In this document: in pieces, positions 34,897 through 43,643 of the stretch
Layout: the number at the start of each line of letters is the position of its first letter
How positions within the stretch are numbered: the stretch's first letter is position 1
Origin: Betaproteobacteria bacterium
Lineage (GTDB): Bacteria > Pseudomonadota > Gammaproteobacteria > Burkholderiales > Burkholderiaceae_F
NCBI GenBank assembly: GCA_016861185.1
Contig: BOKW01000003.1
Location: 558,001 to 622,000, forward strand
Reading direction: 5' to 3'
DNA: 64,000 bases
Position numbers and translations under genes: made by a program
The notes under the pieces: generated by a model
Database searches by the model: none
What the model saw: only the letters and a program-made list of their open reading frames with translations
Told to the model about the DNA's origin: nothing

Positions 34897-36864
34897 TCAA
34901 TCGACGCCAGCGGCGCCCTGCACCACCCTGCCCCCGTGCGCCTGGTTGCGCAGGCCAAGGAGCAGACGCTGGAACTCCGGCGACGCGCGCAGCACCTCGC
35001 GCCCGGCCTGCACCAGCTTGCGAACTTCCTCGCTGCGGATCGTGAAAGCGGTCGGGATGCTGAGGACTCCTCGTCTCGTGTCGCCATCCTCGACGTTGTG
35101 GAGGCTGACGCTGACGACGTGCAACTCCGCATCGGCGGCGAAAGGACTGCCCTGCGTGCCGCGCTGCTCGAAGACCTCGCGCCGCCACCGCCGCATGTCG
35201 TCTTCCATCATTCCCAGGGTGATCTGCGTCAGTCGGGCCCCGGCACCGTAGACCAACGCGTCGATCACCTGGGGTATTGAAGGCACCCGGTCGCTGCGGT
35301 CGATGGACTCGACCAGTTCCCGCTCCGAGTTGACCGCGATGAGGACGATCTTGCGGATCGATCCCGGCGGGGCGCGTCGAAGACTCCCACTGATGGAGCC
35401 GGCGACGAGCAGACGGTCCATGATCGTCCGGACGCCGAGGTTGTCGGCGAGGCCGCCGTCCACGAGATGGATATAAGGCCGCTCGACGGATCTCAGATAG
35501 CTTTCCGCGGTGGAGCGGATCAAGCGGGTTCGGTAACTGTTCTCCAATGGCGCCGGAAGGGCGTCCTCCGGCACGCTGCAGTGGCCGGCGTGGTTTCGCA
35601 GCGTCATCGGTGTCAGCACGATCGGCACCGCCGACGAGGCGGCGACCGCAAACGACAGCGGCACGGCGGCCAGGTCCGAGCAGATCAGCGCGAACTGCTC
35701 ACGGGTGAACTCGAAAGACGCGCCGGTCGTCAGGTCGGTGGCGGTCACGAGCAGGTCCGGGCCGCGCTCGCGGTTCAGCAGATCCGCATAGGTCAAGCCT
35801 CGATACAAGGTCTCGAGGCGTTCGGCGAGCACATGGCTGCGTCCGTACCAAGGCGAAGACAGCCGAAACAGGCGGATCGGCGACAACGCGAGTTGGATCA
35901 AATGGCCTTCGAAGTCCTGAAGCAGGTACTCCGATTCGAAGCGGGTCAACGAGTCGTCACCGAACGCGGCAAAGTGAGCCGCCAGGATGCTGCCGCCGGA
36001 AACACCGCTGACGAGGGCGACCTGGTCCAGGAGCGTCGTTGGCTTGCCTTGCAGCGTGAACTCGGTCGCCTTCAACTCGCGAAGCACACCGAGCCCGAAA
36101 GCCGCTGCACGCGCCCCGCCGCCGGACAAGGTGACCGCCACCAGCACAGGGCGCTCCTCTGTGCGCGCAGTACGAGCAAGATCGGTATCGCCCTGGGCCG
36201 GCGGGTTCACCCAAGGATGGAACGTGGAGCAGCCGGCCAGCAGCAGGACGCCAAGCAGGCTTGCGATGCCGGACAGACGAGACAGCCACGCCCCGAGCGC
36301 ACGAAGAAGCCCCGCCTTCTGTTGGAATAGACAGCGCCAGCTCACCGCGCTGCGCGTCGCACCCGAGTCCTCTGCAAGGGACATCGTCACGTGGACAATG
36401 CCGGCTGCTTCGCTTTCCCACACCGGTACCCCACCGCGACGGAAGACCTTCAGCATCGCTACATTGTCCGCGAGCACGTCCGCCTCGAACTGCACCACGC
36501 CGCTGTCGCGGGCGATGTCAATCAGTTCCCGAAGCAGCCGGCCGGCGATTCCGCGACCCCGGTAGTCCTCCGCGACGGCGAATCCGATCTCGGCGCTCGA
36601 CCCGTTGCGTGCGTACTGGCCGAGCGCGATGACGGTTTCATGACTGCCGCCGCACATCGTTGCAACGAGCACGACGTTGCGGCGGCCGTCCGGTTCGGTG
36701 ACCCACTGCAGTTCGCTGTCGGTCAGCTTTCTCTTGGGAAAGAAGAAGCGCTGATAGACCGATCGAGGATGCAGCGCCCCGAACGCCTCCGCGATTCGTG
36801 CCCTATCGTCGGGCCGGACGGCGCGAATCATCATGCCGCCGGGATTCGCGTGAGGCTGGCTCAT
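34897..36864 (-). CDS. GNAT acetyltransferase fused to patatin-like phospholipase
   Basis: A 655-residue two-part protein. Residues 10-165 are a GNAT domain (RAVRPDDRARIAEAFGAL; acetyl-CoA loop EDYRGRGIAGRLLRELIDIA). Residues 235-560 are a patatin lipase: oxyanion loop VTLSGGGARAAAFGLGVL, nucleophile elbow SGVSGGS and catalytic Asp in HLVDGGLADN. Between them, residues 195-215 hold a hydrophobic run LLGVLLLAGCSTFHP that looks exactly like a lipoprotein signal. The second half therefore could be a separately initiated lipoprotein, for example from the ATG of MSLAEDSG or a GTG a few codons later, rather than a true fusion. No stop or frameshift separates the halves. Confidence 0.85.
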   Translation of the reverse strand: MSQPHANPGGMMIRAVRPDDRARIAEAFGALHPRSVYQRFFFPKRKLTDSELQWVTEPDGRRNVVLVATMCGGSHETVIALGQYARNGSSAEIGFAVAEDYRGRGIAGRLLRELIDIARDSGVVQFEADVLADNVAMLKVFRRGGVPVWESEAAGIVHVTMSLAEDSGATRSAVSWRCLFQQKAGLLRALGAWLSRLSGIASLLGVLLLAGCSTFHPWVNPPAQGDTDLARTARTEERPVLVAVTLSGGGARAAAFGLGVLRELKATEFTLQGKPTTLLDQVALVSGVSGGSILAAHFAAFGDDSLTRFESEYLLQDFEGHLIQLALSPIRLFRLSSPWYGRSHVLAERLETLYRGLTYADLLNRERGPDLLVTATDLTTGASFEFTREQFALICSDLAAVPLSFAVAASSAVPIVLTPMTLRNHAGHCSVPEDALPAPLENSYRTRLIRSTAESYLRSVERPYIHLVDGGLADNLGVRTIMDRLLVAGSISGSLRRAPPGSIRKIVLIAVNSERELVESIDRSDRVPSIPQVIDALVYGAGARLTQITLGMMEDDMRRWRREVFEQRGTQGSPFAADAELHVVSVSLHNVEDGDTRRGVLSIPTAFTIRSEEVRKLVQAGREVLRASPEFQRLLLGLRNQAHGGRVVQGAAGVD

Positions 36865-36921
36865 CGAGACCTGTCCGGGTCATTGCGCCTTGAAGCGTGT
36901 CGAGCCGAGCCTCGAAAGCTG

Positions 36922-37218
36922 TCATCGAAGACATGCTCGGCTCGACCACGGCGGTCGTCTCACGAGCCAGACTGCCTCGAGTACTTCCATGTCGAACTCG
37001 GGCGGATATGGGGCAGCACCCGGCGCATCCAGGACTGTTGCTGGCGTCGGCTGCGGCTCGAGATGCTGCCCGCGGATACGAGCGAAAGTCTTCGCAAGGT
37101 CGGTGCGTGCCGCCGGGACGTACTTGAACGCCGGCGAAAGGATCGATGTGTGGCCCTTCGGAAGTCGGTGCTCGTTCATATGACGTGCATGTCGGGGGGT
37201 CGGCCTGGCGGTGTTCAT
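36922..37218 (-). CDS. Small conserved protein next to MaoC-Pta
   Basis: A 98-residue protein beginning MNTARPTPRHARHMNEHRLP with a central SILSPAFKYVPAARTDLAKT; basic, with no signal peptide or membrane segment. The ATG is 2 bp past the stop of the MaoC-Pta gene, so it belongs to that operon. A longer frame upstream is possible but overlaps MaoC-Pta. No domain is recognised; comparable short genes sit in the same position in other PHA/acetate clusters. Confidence 0.6.
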   Translation of the reverse strand: MNTARPTPRHARHMNEHRLPKGHTSILSPAFKYVPAARTDLAKTFARIRGQHLEPQPTPATVLDAPGAAPYPPEFDMEVLEAVWLVRRPPWSSRACLR

Positions 37219-37220
37219 CT

Positions 37221-38738
37221 TTACAACTCCGCCGTCGCCTTCGGGGGTGAAGCGACGGCTGCGGCCAGGCCGATGGTCGGTACTTGTGCCCCATGGCCGG
37301 CGAGCCGAGCGCCGCGCGCGGCCACTAGGGCAGCCGCGCACGATGCGATGCGCGCTTCGCGCGGGTCGGCACGGCTGGTCAGTACGATCGGAACGCGGGC
37401 GCCGACGACGATGCCAGCGCTCGCGGCGCCGCCGAGGTATTCGAGCTGCTTAGCCAGCATGTTGCCGCTTTCGAGATCGGGAACGACCAGGATGTCGGCC
37501 GCGCCGGCCACCGCGGAAACGATGCCCTTCGTGCGCGCCGCGGCGGCCGACACCGCGTTGTCGAACGCGAGCGGACCGTCAACGATCGCCCCGGTAATCT
37601 GGCCGCGGTCTGCCATCTTGCATAGTGCCGCTGCGTCCAGTGTCGCGGGCATGTGGGGGTTCACCGTCTCTACCGCTGCCAGGATGGCCACGCGCGGTCG
37701 CGCCAGGCCGAAGGCATGCGCCAGATCGATCGCGTTGCGCACAATGTCGGCCTTTTCCTTCAGCGTCGGAGCGATGTTGATCGCCGCGTCGGTGATGATG
37801 AAGGGGCGTGGATAGGCCGGTGTCTGCATCAGGAAGCAATGGCTCATGCGGCGGTCGGTGCGCAACGGGCTTGCCACCACCGCGCCCATCAGCTCATCGG
37901 TGTGCAGGCTGCCCTTCATCAGCGCCTCGACGCTGCCGTTCAGTGCGAGCTCGACCGCGCGCGCCGCGGCGGCGTGGCTATGCGGCACGTCCTCGATCGC
38001 GAAGCCGTCGATCTTCAAAGACGACTGCTGGGCAACCGCCTCCAGGCGCGCGCGCGGACCGACCAGCACAGGGTCGATCAGACCGGCCGCGTGGGCATCG
38101 ACGACGGCCGACAGGCTGACGGCGTCGCAGGGATGCACGACGGCAATCTTGATCCTCCCCAGCGGCCGCACGAACTGCAGCAGCCGCACCAAGTCGTTTC
38201 CATGGGACAGCGAAATGCGCACCTGGGGCAGGGTGCCGCGCGGGCGCTCGATGCGTTCGGTCGGCGCCAGCACCGTCGCCTCGCCCGAAATCACCGCGAC
38301 GCCTTCCTGGTTCGTGCACCGGCAGTCGAGCGCTAGGCGATGCTTCGCTTCGTCCTTCGAGGTAACGGCTACGACGATCGTCAAGGTATCGCCGACGCGC
38401 ACCGGCGCATGAAACTTCAGCGTCTGGCTCAGGTAGATGGTTCCCGGGCCGGGTAGCCGCGTTCCGAGCACGGCCGAGATCAGCGCCGCGCCCCACATGC
38501 CGTGGGCGATCACGCCGTGGAAGCGCGTAGAGGCGGCAAACTCGAAGTCGATGTGCTGCGAGTTGACGTCGCCCGACATCGCAGCGAATAGCTGTATGTC
38601 GGCGGCAGTCAGCGTGCGCTCGATGCTCGCGCGGTCGCCGATCGCGATCTCATCGAAGGTGCGGTTGCGGATGACCTCGAGGTCGTCGCGCTCCAGGGTG
38701 TTCGAGTCCATGGGTGCCTGTGGTGAAGTCACGTCCAA
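37221..38738 (-). CDS. Bifunctional enoyl-CoA hydratase (MaoC)/phosphate acetyltransferase
   Basis: A 505-residue two-domain enzyme. Residues 25-165 form a hot-dog MaoC-like hydratase domain with the catalytic motif AMSGDVNSQHIDFEFAAST (Asp and His). Residues 190-490 form a Pta/Ptb domain that converts acetyl-CoA to acetyl-phosphate, with the signature blocks FIITDAAINIAPTLKEKADI and LVVPDLESGNMLAKQLEYLG. This pairing is a known natural fusion in proteobacterial PHB/acetate clusters. The next gene in the operon is FabI, and ackA lies divergently beyond. The hydratase half may supply (R)-3-hydroxyacyl-CoA to PhaC. Confidence 0.93.
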   Translation of the reverse strand: MDVTSPQAPMDSNTLERDDLEVIRNRTFDEIAIGDRASIERTLTAADIQLFAAMSGDVNSQHIDFEFAASTRFHGVIAHGMWGAALISAVLGTRLPGPGTIYLSQTLKFHAPVRVGDTLTIVVAVTSKDEAKHRLALDCRCTNQEGVAVISGEATVLAPTERIERPRGTLPQVRISLSHGNDLVRLLQFVRPLGRIKIAVVHPCDAVSLSAVVDAHAAGLIDPVLVGPRARLEAVAQQSSLKIDGFAIEDVPHSHAAAARAVELALNGSVEALMKGSLHTDELMGAVVASPLRTDRRMSHCFLMQTPAYPRPFIITDAAINIAPTLKEKADIVRNAIDLAHAFGLARPRVAILAAVETVNPHMPATLDAAALCKMADRGQITGAIVDGPLAFDNAVSAAAARTKGIVSAVAGAADILVVPDLESGNMLAKQLEYLGGAASAGIVVGARVPIVLTSRADPREARIASCAAALVAARGARLAGHGAQVPTIGLAAAVASPPKATAEL

Positions 38739-38765
38739 ATCCAGAAGTGATCGCTGCTGCCCGGC

Positions 38766-39554
38766 TCACGCAAGAATGTGAAAGCCGCCGTCCACGTAGT
38801 GAACGTCGCCCGTGATGCCCTGCGCGGCGTCGCTGACGAGAAATGCGCACAGCGAGCCGACGTCGTCGATTTCCACTTCGCGCGGCAAAGGCGCGCGGCG
38901 GCGGGCTTCTGCGATCAACGCATCGAAGTCCGGAATCCCGGACGCCGCGCGTGTGCGAATCGGCCCGGGTGAGACCGCGTTCACTCGGATGCCGCGCGGT
39001 CCAAACTCGGTCGCCAGATAGCGGACGGTCGCTTCCAGGGCTGCCTTCACCGGTCCCATCACCCCGTAGTGCGGGACGACCTCCTCGGCGCCGAGGTACG
39101 TCATGGTCAGCAGCGTGCCGCCCTTGTCCATCAACGGTTCTGCCAACCGCGCCATTCGTACGAAGGAATGGCACGAAATGTCCATCGCGCGGGCGAAGCC
39201 CTCGCGCGAAGTGTCGGCCACGCGGCCGTGCAAGTCCCGCGCTGGTGCAAAGGCGATCGAATGCAGCAGGAAGTCGAGACGTCCCCAGCGTTCCCGGATC
39301 GTGTCGAACACCGCCTCCAGCGCGCCAGGTTGCTCGACGTCGAGAGGCATCGTGATGGCGGCCGACAAGTCGCGCGCCAGCGGCTCCACATAAGGTCTTG
39401 CCTTGTCGTTGAGCCAGGTCACGGCCAAGTCGGCGCCGCAATCGCGAAACATGCGCGCGCAACCGTAGGCGATGCTGTGTTCATTGGCGATGCCAACCAC
39501 CAGCCCTTTGCGGCCGCTCAGCAGCGATTGCGACCTCACGTCAACCTGCAACAT
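38766..39554 (-). CDS. fabI: Enoyl-ACP reductase
   Basis: A 262-residue NADH-dependent SDR of normal FabI length. The nucleotide motif is GRKGLVVGIANEHSIAYGCA, and the active-site Tyr-Tyr-Lys set lies in YLGAEEVVPHYGVMGPVKAA. SPGPIRTRAASGIPDFD is the flexible substrate loop. The ATG at 39554 (MLQVDV) is chosen because it restores the usual N-terminus; upstream sequence is overlapped by the preceding small gene. It reduces enoyl-ACP in fatty acid synthesis. Its position between PHB and acetate genes suggests an accessory copy tied to storage metabolism. Confidence 0.93.
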   Translation of the reverse strand: MLQVDVRSQSLLSGRKGLVVGIANEHSIAYGCARMFRDCGADLAVTWLNDKARPYVEPLARDLSAAITMPLDVEQPGALEAVFDTIRERWGRLDFLLHSIAFAPARDLHGRVADTSREGFARAMDISCHSFVRMARLAEPLMDKGGTLLTMTYLGAEEVVPHYGVMGPVKAALEATVRYLATEFGPRGIRVNAVSPGPIRTRAASGIPDFDALIAEARRRAPLPREVEIDDVGSLCAFLVSDAAQGITGDVHYVDGGFHILA

Positions 39555-39580
39555 GTCATCTCTCCAGTGCAATCCGCTCG

Positions 39581-39949
39581 TCACGGGACCGAACGCGGCG
39601 GAGTCTTGGTCGGCGCCCTTTCCGAGGCCTTCTCCATCTGCCCTTGATCGGCCGCTCTCGATTGTTTGGGTTCCGGCCGTTGCGCTCGGGGCAGCCAAAT
39701 CTTTGGCGTCGCACCGAGCTCGTCATAGGTGAACGGGCTCGGTGGAGCCGGAGGTGCGACCTTGTTCTTCGCTGGCTCGGCCGGCCGATCCTTGGACGCT
39801 GTCACCGCGTCCGACCCAGCCGCTGACTGTGCATATGACGGCGCCGTAGCGATCATCCCGGCGATCACGACGATCGCGGCGGCGACCGAACGCGGACCGA
39901 ATGACAGGCCACGCAGGCCGGTGTGGGGGAATGGCAGGCTACCCATCAC
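39581..39949 (-). CDS. Small proline-rich exported protein
   Basis: A 122-residue protein with a probable signal peptide (VAAAIVVIAGMIATAPSYA, about residues 22-40) followed by a low-complexity, proline- and alanine-rich chain with PPAPPSPFTYDELGATPKIW. No known domain. It lies 26 bp upstream of fabI in the same orientation. The amino-acid composition makes it a weak call, but the signal sequence and operon position support a real gene. Confidence 0.5.
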   Translation of the reverse strand: MMGSLPFPHTGLRGLSFGPRSVAAAIVVIAGMIATAPSYAQSAAGSDAVTASKDRPAEPAKNKVAPPAPPSPFTYDELGATPKIWLPRAQRPEPKQSRAADQGQMEKASERAPTKTPPRSVP

Positions 39950-40024
39950 AACTCTCCTTCTTCAGGTTTCGTTGCGACAACGCGTCGCAACTGAGTAATG
40001 ACAAGGTAGCCGTATGCGATGGCC

Positions 40025-40143
40025 AAGTGGTAAGCGAAACGTCGATCTTCGGTCTAAGCGTCGTTCGCTACGTCTTGAACCTGTCAGTCACTCGGGCCTA
40101 GCGCGGTACCGAAGCGGACCGAACAGCGACCTTTCGCTGACCC
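40025..40143. repeat. Inverted pair (copies E and F) of the AAGTGGTCAGCGA repeat family
   Basis: Left arm 40025-40054 (AAGTGGTAAGCGAAACGTCG and following) and right arm 40116-40143 (GGACCGAACAGCGACCTTTC then GCTGACCC) are imperfect inverted repeats separated by about 60 bp. They lie between the exported small protein and ackA, inside the probable divergent promoter region, and could form a long hairpin. Confidence 0.6.
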
Positions 40144-40194
40144 TAAGAGTCGCGGGCGCACTTACGCTGGAGTCCATCCAGGAGTCAGGCAACC

Positions 40195-41445
40195 ATGGCC
40201 GATGTTGTTGTCGTATTGAATGCGGGCTCGTCCAGTCTGAAATTTTCTGTGTTCGCCCAGGACGCCGAGGGGGACAAGCCGATCTGCCGCGGCCAGGCGG
40301 AAGCTCTCACTACGGCGCCGCGCTTCGTCGCGAAGGACGCGACCGGGAACGTGCTGGACGAGAGATCGTGGGGCGAAGGCGTCCCGCTCGGTCACGCCGG
40401 GGCACTCGACCATCTGGTCGCCTTCCTGCAGCGCCGGCTTGCGGGGCATCGCCTGGTCGCCGTCGGCCATCGGGTCGTTCATGGCGGCACCGAGTACCGG
40501 CGCCCGATCCACATCGACGCGGAGGTCGTCGCGACACTGCAGAAGTACATTCCGCTCGCGCCGCTGCATCAGCCCCACAATCTCGCCCCCATCCGCGCGC
40601 TGCTCGAGCAAGCGCCCGAACTGCCCCAAGTCGCCTGCTTCGACACGGCGTTTCATCGCGCCGCGCCAACCGTGTCGCAGATGTTCGCGCTGCCGAAGTC
40701 GATCACCGATCGCGGAGTGCTGCGTTACGGCTTCCACGGGCTGTCGTACGAGTACATCGCAAGCGTGCTACCGCAATACGACGCGCAGGCGGCGGCGGGC
40801 AGAACCGTCGTGCTGCACCTCGGCAACGGCTCCAGCATGTGCGCGATGGCAGGAGGCCGGAGCATCGCCAGCACGATGGGTTTCACCGCGGTCGACGGCC
40901 TGCCCATGGGAACGCGCTGCGGCAGTCTCGACCCCGGAGTGATCCTGTATCTGATCGACCAACTGAAGATGGACACGCGCGCCGTCGAGAAGCTGATCTG
41001 TCAGCAGTCAGGGCTGCTCGGCGTGTCCGGAATCTCCAGCGACATGCGCACGCTGCTCGCCAGCGAAGCGGCGGGAGCGAAGGCGGCGGTCGACCTGTTC
41101 GCCTACCGCATCCAACGGGAGCTCGGTTCGCTCGCTGCGGCACTCGGCGGTCTGGACGCGATCGTGTTCACCGCGGGAATCGGCGAGAACAGCGCGGTGC
41201 TTCGCGAGCGCGTGTGCCGCGGAGCAGCCTGGCTCGGCTTGCAGCTAGACGACCTTGCCAACGCGGGCGGCGGCCCACGCATCAGCGCGCCGGGAAGCAA
41301 AGTGGCGGCATGGGTGATCCCGACCAATGAGGAACTGATGATCGCGCGACATACGCGCCGGCTGCTCGGCGCGGTAACGGGCGACCACGCCGCGACTCCG
41401 GGCGCCACCACCGGCGCATCGATGGCGAGGAGCACGGCGTCATGA
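40195..41445 (+). CDS. ackA: Acetate kinase
   Basis: A 416-residue ASKHA kinase that converts acetyl-phosphate and ADP to acetate and ATP. Family blocks are VVLNAGSSSLKFSVF at the N-terminus, VAVGHRVVHGGTEY, FDTAFHRAAPTVSQMF, GFHGLSYEYIASVL, LHLGNGSSMCAMAGGRS and VFTAGIGENSAVLRERV. It works with the Pta half of the protein encoded on the opposite strand, though the two are divergent across the E/F repeat. Its stop overlaps the next start (ATGA), placing it first in an operon of ackA, hydroxybutyrate dehydrogenase and CoA-transferase subunits A and B. Confidence 0.95.
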   Translation: MADVVVVLNAGSSSLKFSVFAQDAEGDKPICRGQAEALTTAPRFVAKDATGNVLDERSWGEGVPLGHAGALDHLVAFLQRRLAGHRLVAVGHRVVHGGTEYRRPIHIDAEVVATLQKYIPLAPLHQPHNLAPIRALLEQAPELPQVACFDTAFHRAAPTVSQMFALPKSITDRGVLRYGFHGLSYEYIASVLPQYDAQAAAGRTVVLHLGNGSSMCAMAGGRSIASTMGFTAVDGLPMGTRCGSLDPGVILYLIDQLKMDTRAVEKLICQQSGLLGVSGISSDMRTLLASEAAGAKAAVDLFAYRIQRELGSLAAALGGLDAIVFTAGIGENSAVLRERVCRGAAWLGLQLDDLANAGGGPRISAPGSKVAAWVIPTNEELMIARHTRRLLGAVTGDHAATPGATTGASMARSTAS

Positions 41446-42245
41446 TCTCGAACTCGCATCGGCCCCTTGAGCATCGGTCGGCGATCGTCACAGGCTCGAC
41501 AAGCGGCATCGGGCTCGGCATTGCCCGGTCGCTCTCGGCCGCGGGCTGCAACGTGATGCTCAACGGTTTCGGCAACCCGGCCGAGATAGAGCGGCTGCGG
41601 CGCGAGCTGGCGTCGCAATACGGCGTTCAGTGCGTTGTCAACGGGTCGGACTTGTCCCGGCCGAGCCAGGTACGCGACATGGTGGGGCAGGCCACTTCTG
41701 CTTTCGGGGCGGTCGACATTCTGGTGAACAACGCGGGCATCCAGCACACCGCGCCGGTGGACGAGTTCCCTGACGAAAAGTGGGACGCGATCCTTGCGAC
41801 CAACCTGTCGTCAAACTTCCACGCGATCAAGGCCGTGCTGCCGCAGATGAAACACCGCAATTGGGGACGCATCGTGAACATCGCGTCCGTTCACGGACTG
41901 GTTGCATCGACCAACAAGGCCGCGTACGTGGCCGCGAAGCACGCCGTCGTCGGGCTCACCAAGGCCGTAGCGCTCGAGACGGCGATCACCGGGATCACCT
42001 GCAACGCGATCTGTCCCGGCTGGGTGCTCACGCCGCTCGTGCAGAAGCAGATCGACGATCTCGCATCCCGCCAGAGGATTGCAGTGGCCGAGGCGACCCT
42101 TCGACTGCTCGGCGAGAAGCAGCCTTCGCTGCAGTTCGCGACTGCCGAGCACATCGGTGCGCTCACAGTGTTCCTGTGCTCGCCCGATGCCGCACAGATA
42201 CGCGGCGTGGCCCTGCCCGTCGACGGCGGTTGGCTCGCTCGATGA
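41442..42245 (+). CDS. bdhA: 3-hydroxybutyrate dehydrogenase
   Basis: A 267-residue classical SDR that oxidises (R)-3-hydroxybutyrate to acetoacetate with NAD. Nucleotide motif SAIVTGSTSGIGLGIARSL, NNAGIQHTAPVDEF, catalytic Ser in NIASVHGLVAST and YxxxK in KAAYVAAKHAVVGL. The segment LETAITGITCNAICPGWVLT and the ending LPVDGGWLAR are typical of this dehydrogenase. Coupled to ackA and followed by CoA-transferase genes, so it is the entry step for PHB breakdown. Confidence 0.92.
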   Translation: MISNSHRPLEHRSAIVTGSTSGIGLGIARSLSAAGCNVMLNGFGNPAEIERLRRELASQYGVQCVVNGSDLSRPSQVRDMVGQATSAFGAVDILVNNAGIQHTAPVDEFPDEKWDAILATNLSSNFHAIKAVLPQMKHRNWGRIVNIASVHGLVASTNKAAYVAAKHAVVGLTKAVALETAITGITCNAICPGWVLTPLVQKQIDDLASRQRIAVAEATLRLLGEKQPSLQFATAEHIGALTVFLCSPDAAQIRGVALPVDGGWLAR

Positions 42246-42279
42246 GGGCAGAAGGCGCGACACCGAACCGAGAACGAGA

Positions 42280-42927
42280 ATGCTCAACACCACGGCACAC
42301 GACGCCATCGCGCGCATACCGAACGGCTCGACGCTGATGATCGGCGGCTTCATGGGGGTCGGCACACCGGAGGGTCTTGTCGACGAACTGCTACGCCAGG
42401 ACAAGCACGACTTGACGGTGATCTCCAACGACAGCGCGCTACCGGGCGTGGGCATCGGGAAGCTCGTCACGGCCGGCGCCGTGCGGAAGCTCGTCGCAAG
42501 CCATATCGGTCTCAACCCCGAAACCCAGCAGAGAATGGGCGCCGGAACCATGGAGGTCGAACTGGTCCCGCAAGGCACGTTGATCGAGCGCATCCGGGCC
42601 GCCGGCTTCGGTTTGGGAGGCATCCTGACGCCGACCGGAGTGGGCACCGTCGTCGAGGAAGGCAAGCGCAAGCTGACGGTCGACGGTCGCGAGTACCTGC
42701 TCGAGGGCGCCCTCCATGCCGATTTTGCGCTGGTCCAGGCTTTCGTCGCCGACTATCTCGGCAACCTCACGTACGCGCTGACCGCGCGTAACTTCAACCC
42801 GGTCATCGCGATGGCCGGGGACACCGTCATCGTCGAGGCCGAGCACATCGTGCCCGTCGGCATGATCCCGCCCGACCACGTGATGACCCCCGCGCCGCTC
42901 GTGGACTACCTGATCGCGCAGGCCTGA
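42280..42927 (+). CDS. scoA: 3-oxoacid CoA-transferase, subunit A
   Basis: A 215-residue alpha subunit (AtoD/ScoA family). It contains SLOT motifs such as LMIGGFMGVGTPEGLVDELL and LEGALHADFALVQAFVADYL. The ATG at 42280 gives MLNTTAHDAIARI; longer upstream frames overlap the dehydrogenase gene. It forms a complex with subunit B two bases downstream to transfer CoA from succinyl- or acetyl-CoA to acetoacetate. Confidence 0.93.
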   Translation: MLNTTAHDAIARIPNGSTLMIGGFMGVGTPEGLVDELLRQDKHDLTVISNDSALPGVGIGKLVTAGAVRKLVASHIGLNPETQQRMGAGTMEVELVPQGTLIERIRAAGFGLGGILTPTGVGTVVEEGKRKLTVDGREYLLEGALHADFALVQAFVADYLGNLTYALTARNFNPVIAMAGDTVIVEAEHIVPVGMIPPDHVMTPAPLVDYLIAQA

Positions 42928-42928
42928 C

Positions 42929-43582
42929 ATGGAACCCCAAACCTTGATCGCCCGGCGCATCGCGCGCGAGCTGCACCATGGCACGCTCGTCAACCTCGGC
43001 ATCGGCATTCCGACGCTGGTCGCGAACTATGTTCCTGCCGGCATGCACGTCTTCTTTCAGTCGGAGAACGGCCTCATCGGCTCCGGGCCGATCCCTGCGG
43101 AAGGGTTGGCGCAGGCACGCCTCACCGACGCCGGCGGGCGTCCGGTCACGGCGATTCCGGGAGCGTCCACCTTCGACAGCGCGATGTCCTTCGGTCTCAT
43201 CCGTGGCGGTCACGTCGACATGACGGTGCTTGGCGCGCTGCAGGTCGACGAGCGGGGCAGACTCGCGAACTGGATGATCCCCGGCAAGCTGATCGCCGGC
43301 ATGGGCGGAGCGATGGACCTCGTGACGGGCGCGAAACGCGTGGTGGTGGCTATGCAGCACACCGCGAAGGGCAACCCGAAGATCGTCAAGCAATGCAACC
43401 TGCCACTCACCTCGACCCGCACTGTTGATCTCGTCGTCACGGACTTCGCAGTAATCGCGTTCACGGACCGCCGGCCGACGTTGCTCGAGGTGGCGCCCGG
43501 CGTGTCGGTGCAGCAGGTGCTTGCGGCGACGGAAGCCGAGCTCGTCGTGCCCTCGAATGTGCGGACGATGCTGCTGGCGTGA
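42929..43582 (+). CDS. scoB: 3-oxoacid CoA-transferase, subunit B
   Basis: A 217-residue beta subunit (AtoA/ScoB family). The catalytic Glu lies in the FFQSENGLIGSGPIP motif that forms the CoA-thioester intermediate; NLGIGIPTLVANYVPAGMHV and GMGGAMDLVTGAKRVVV are conserved family blocks. It begins one base after the subunit A stop. Acetoacetyl-CoA made here could be cleaved by the thiolase encoded at 9898-11082. It is the last gene of the operon and converges with a large regulator. Confidence 0.93.
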   Translation: MEPQTLIARRIARELHHGTLVNLGIGIPTLVANYVPAGMHVFFQSENGLIGSGPIPAEGLAQARLTDAGGRPVTAIPGASTFDSAMSFGLIRGGHVDMTVLGALQVDERGRLANWMIPGKLIAGMGGAMDLVTGAKRVVVAMQHTAKGNPKIVKQCNLPLTSTRTVDLVVTDFAVIAFTDRRPTLLEVAPGVSVQQVLAATEAELVVPSNVRTMLLA

Positions 43583-43643
43583 TCGACGACAGTCCAGGCG
43601 CCATACGGCCAGCATCAGCGCTTCAGTTCGCATACCCTCGAGG

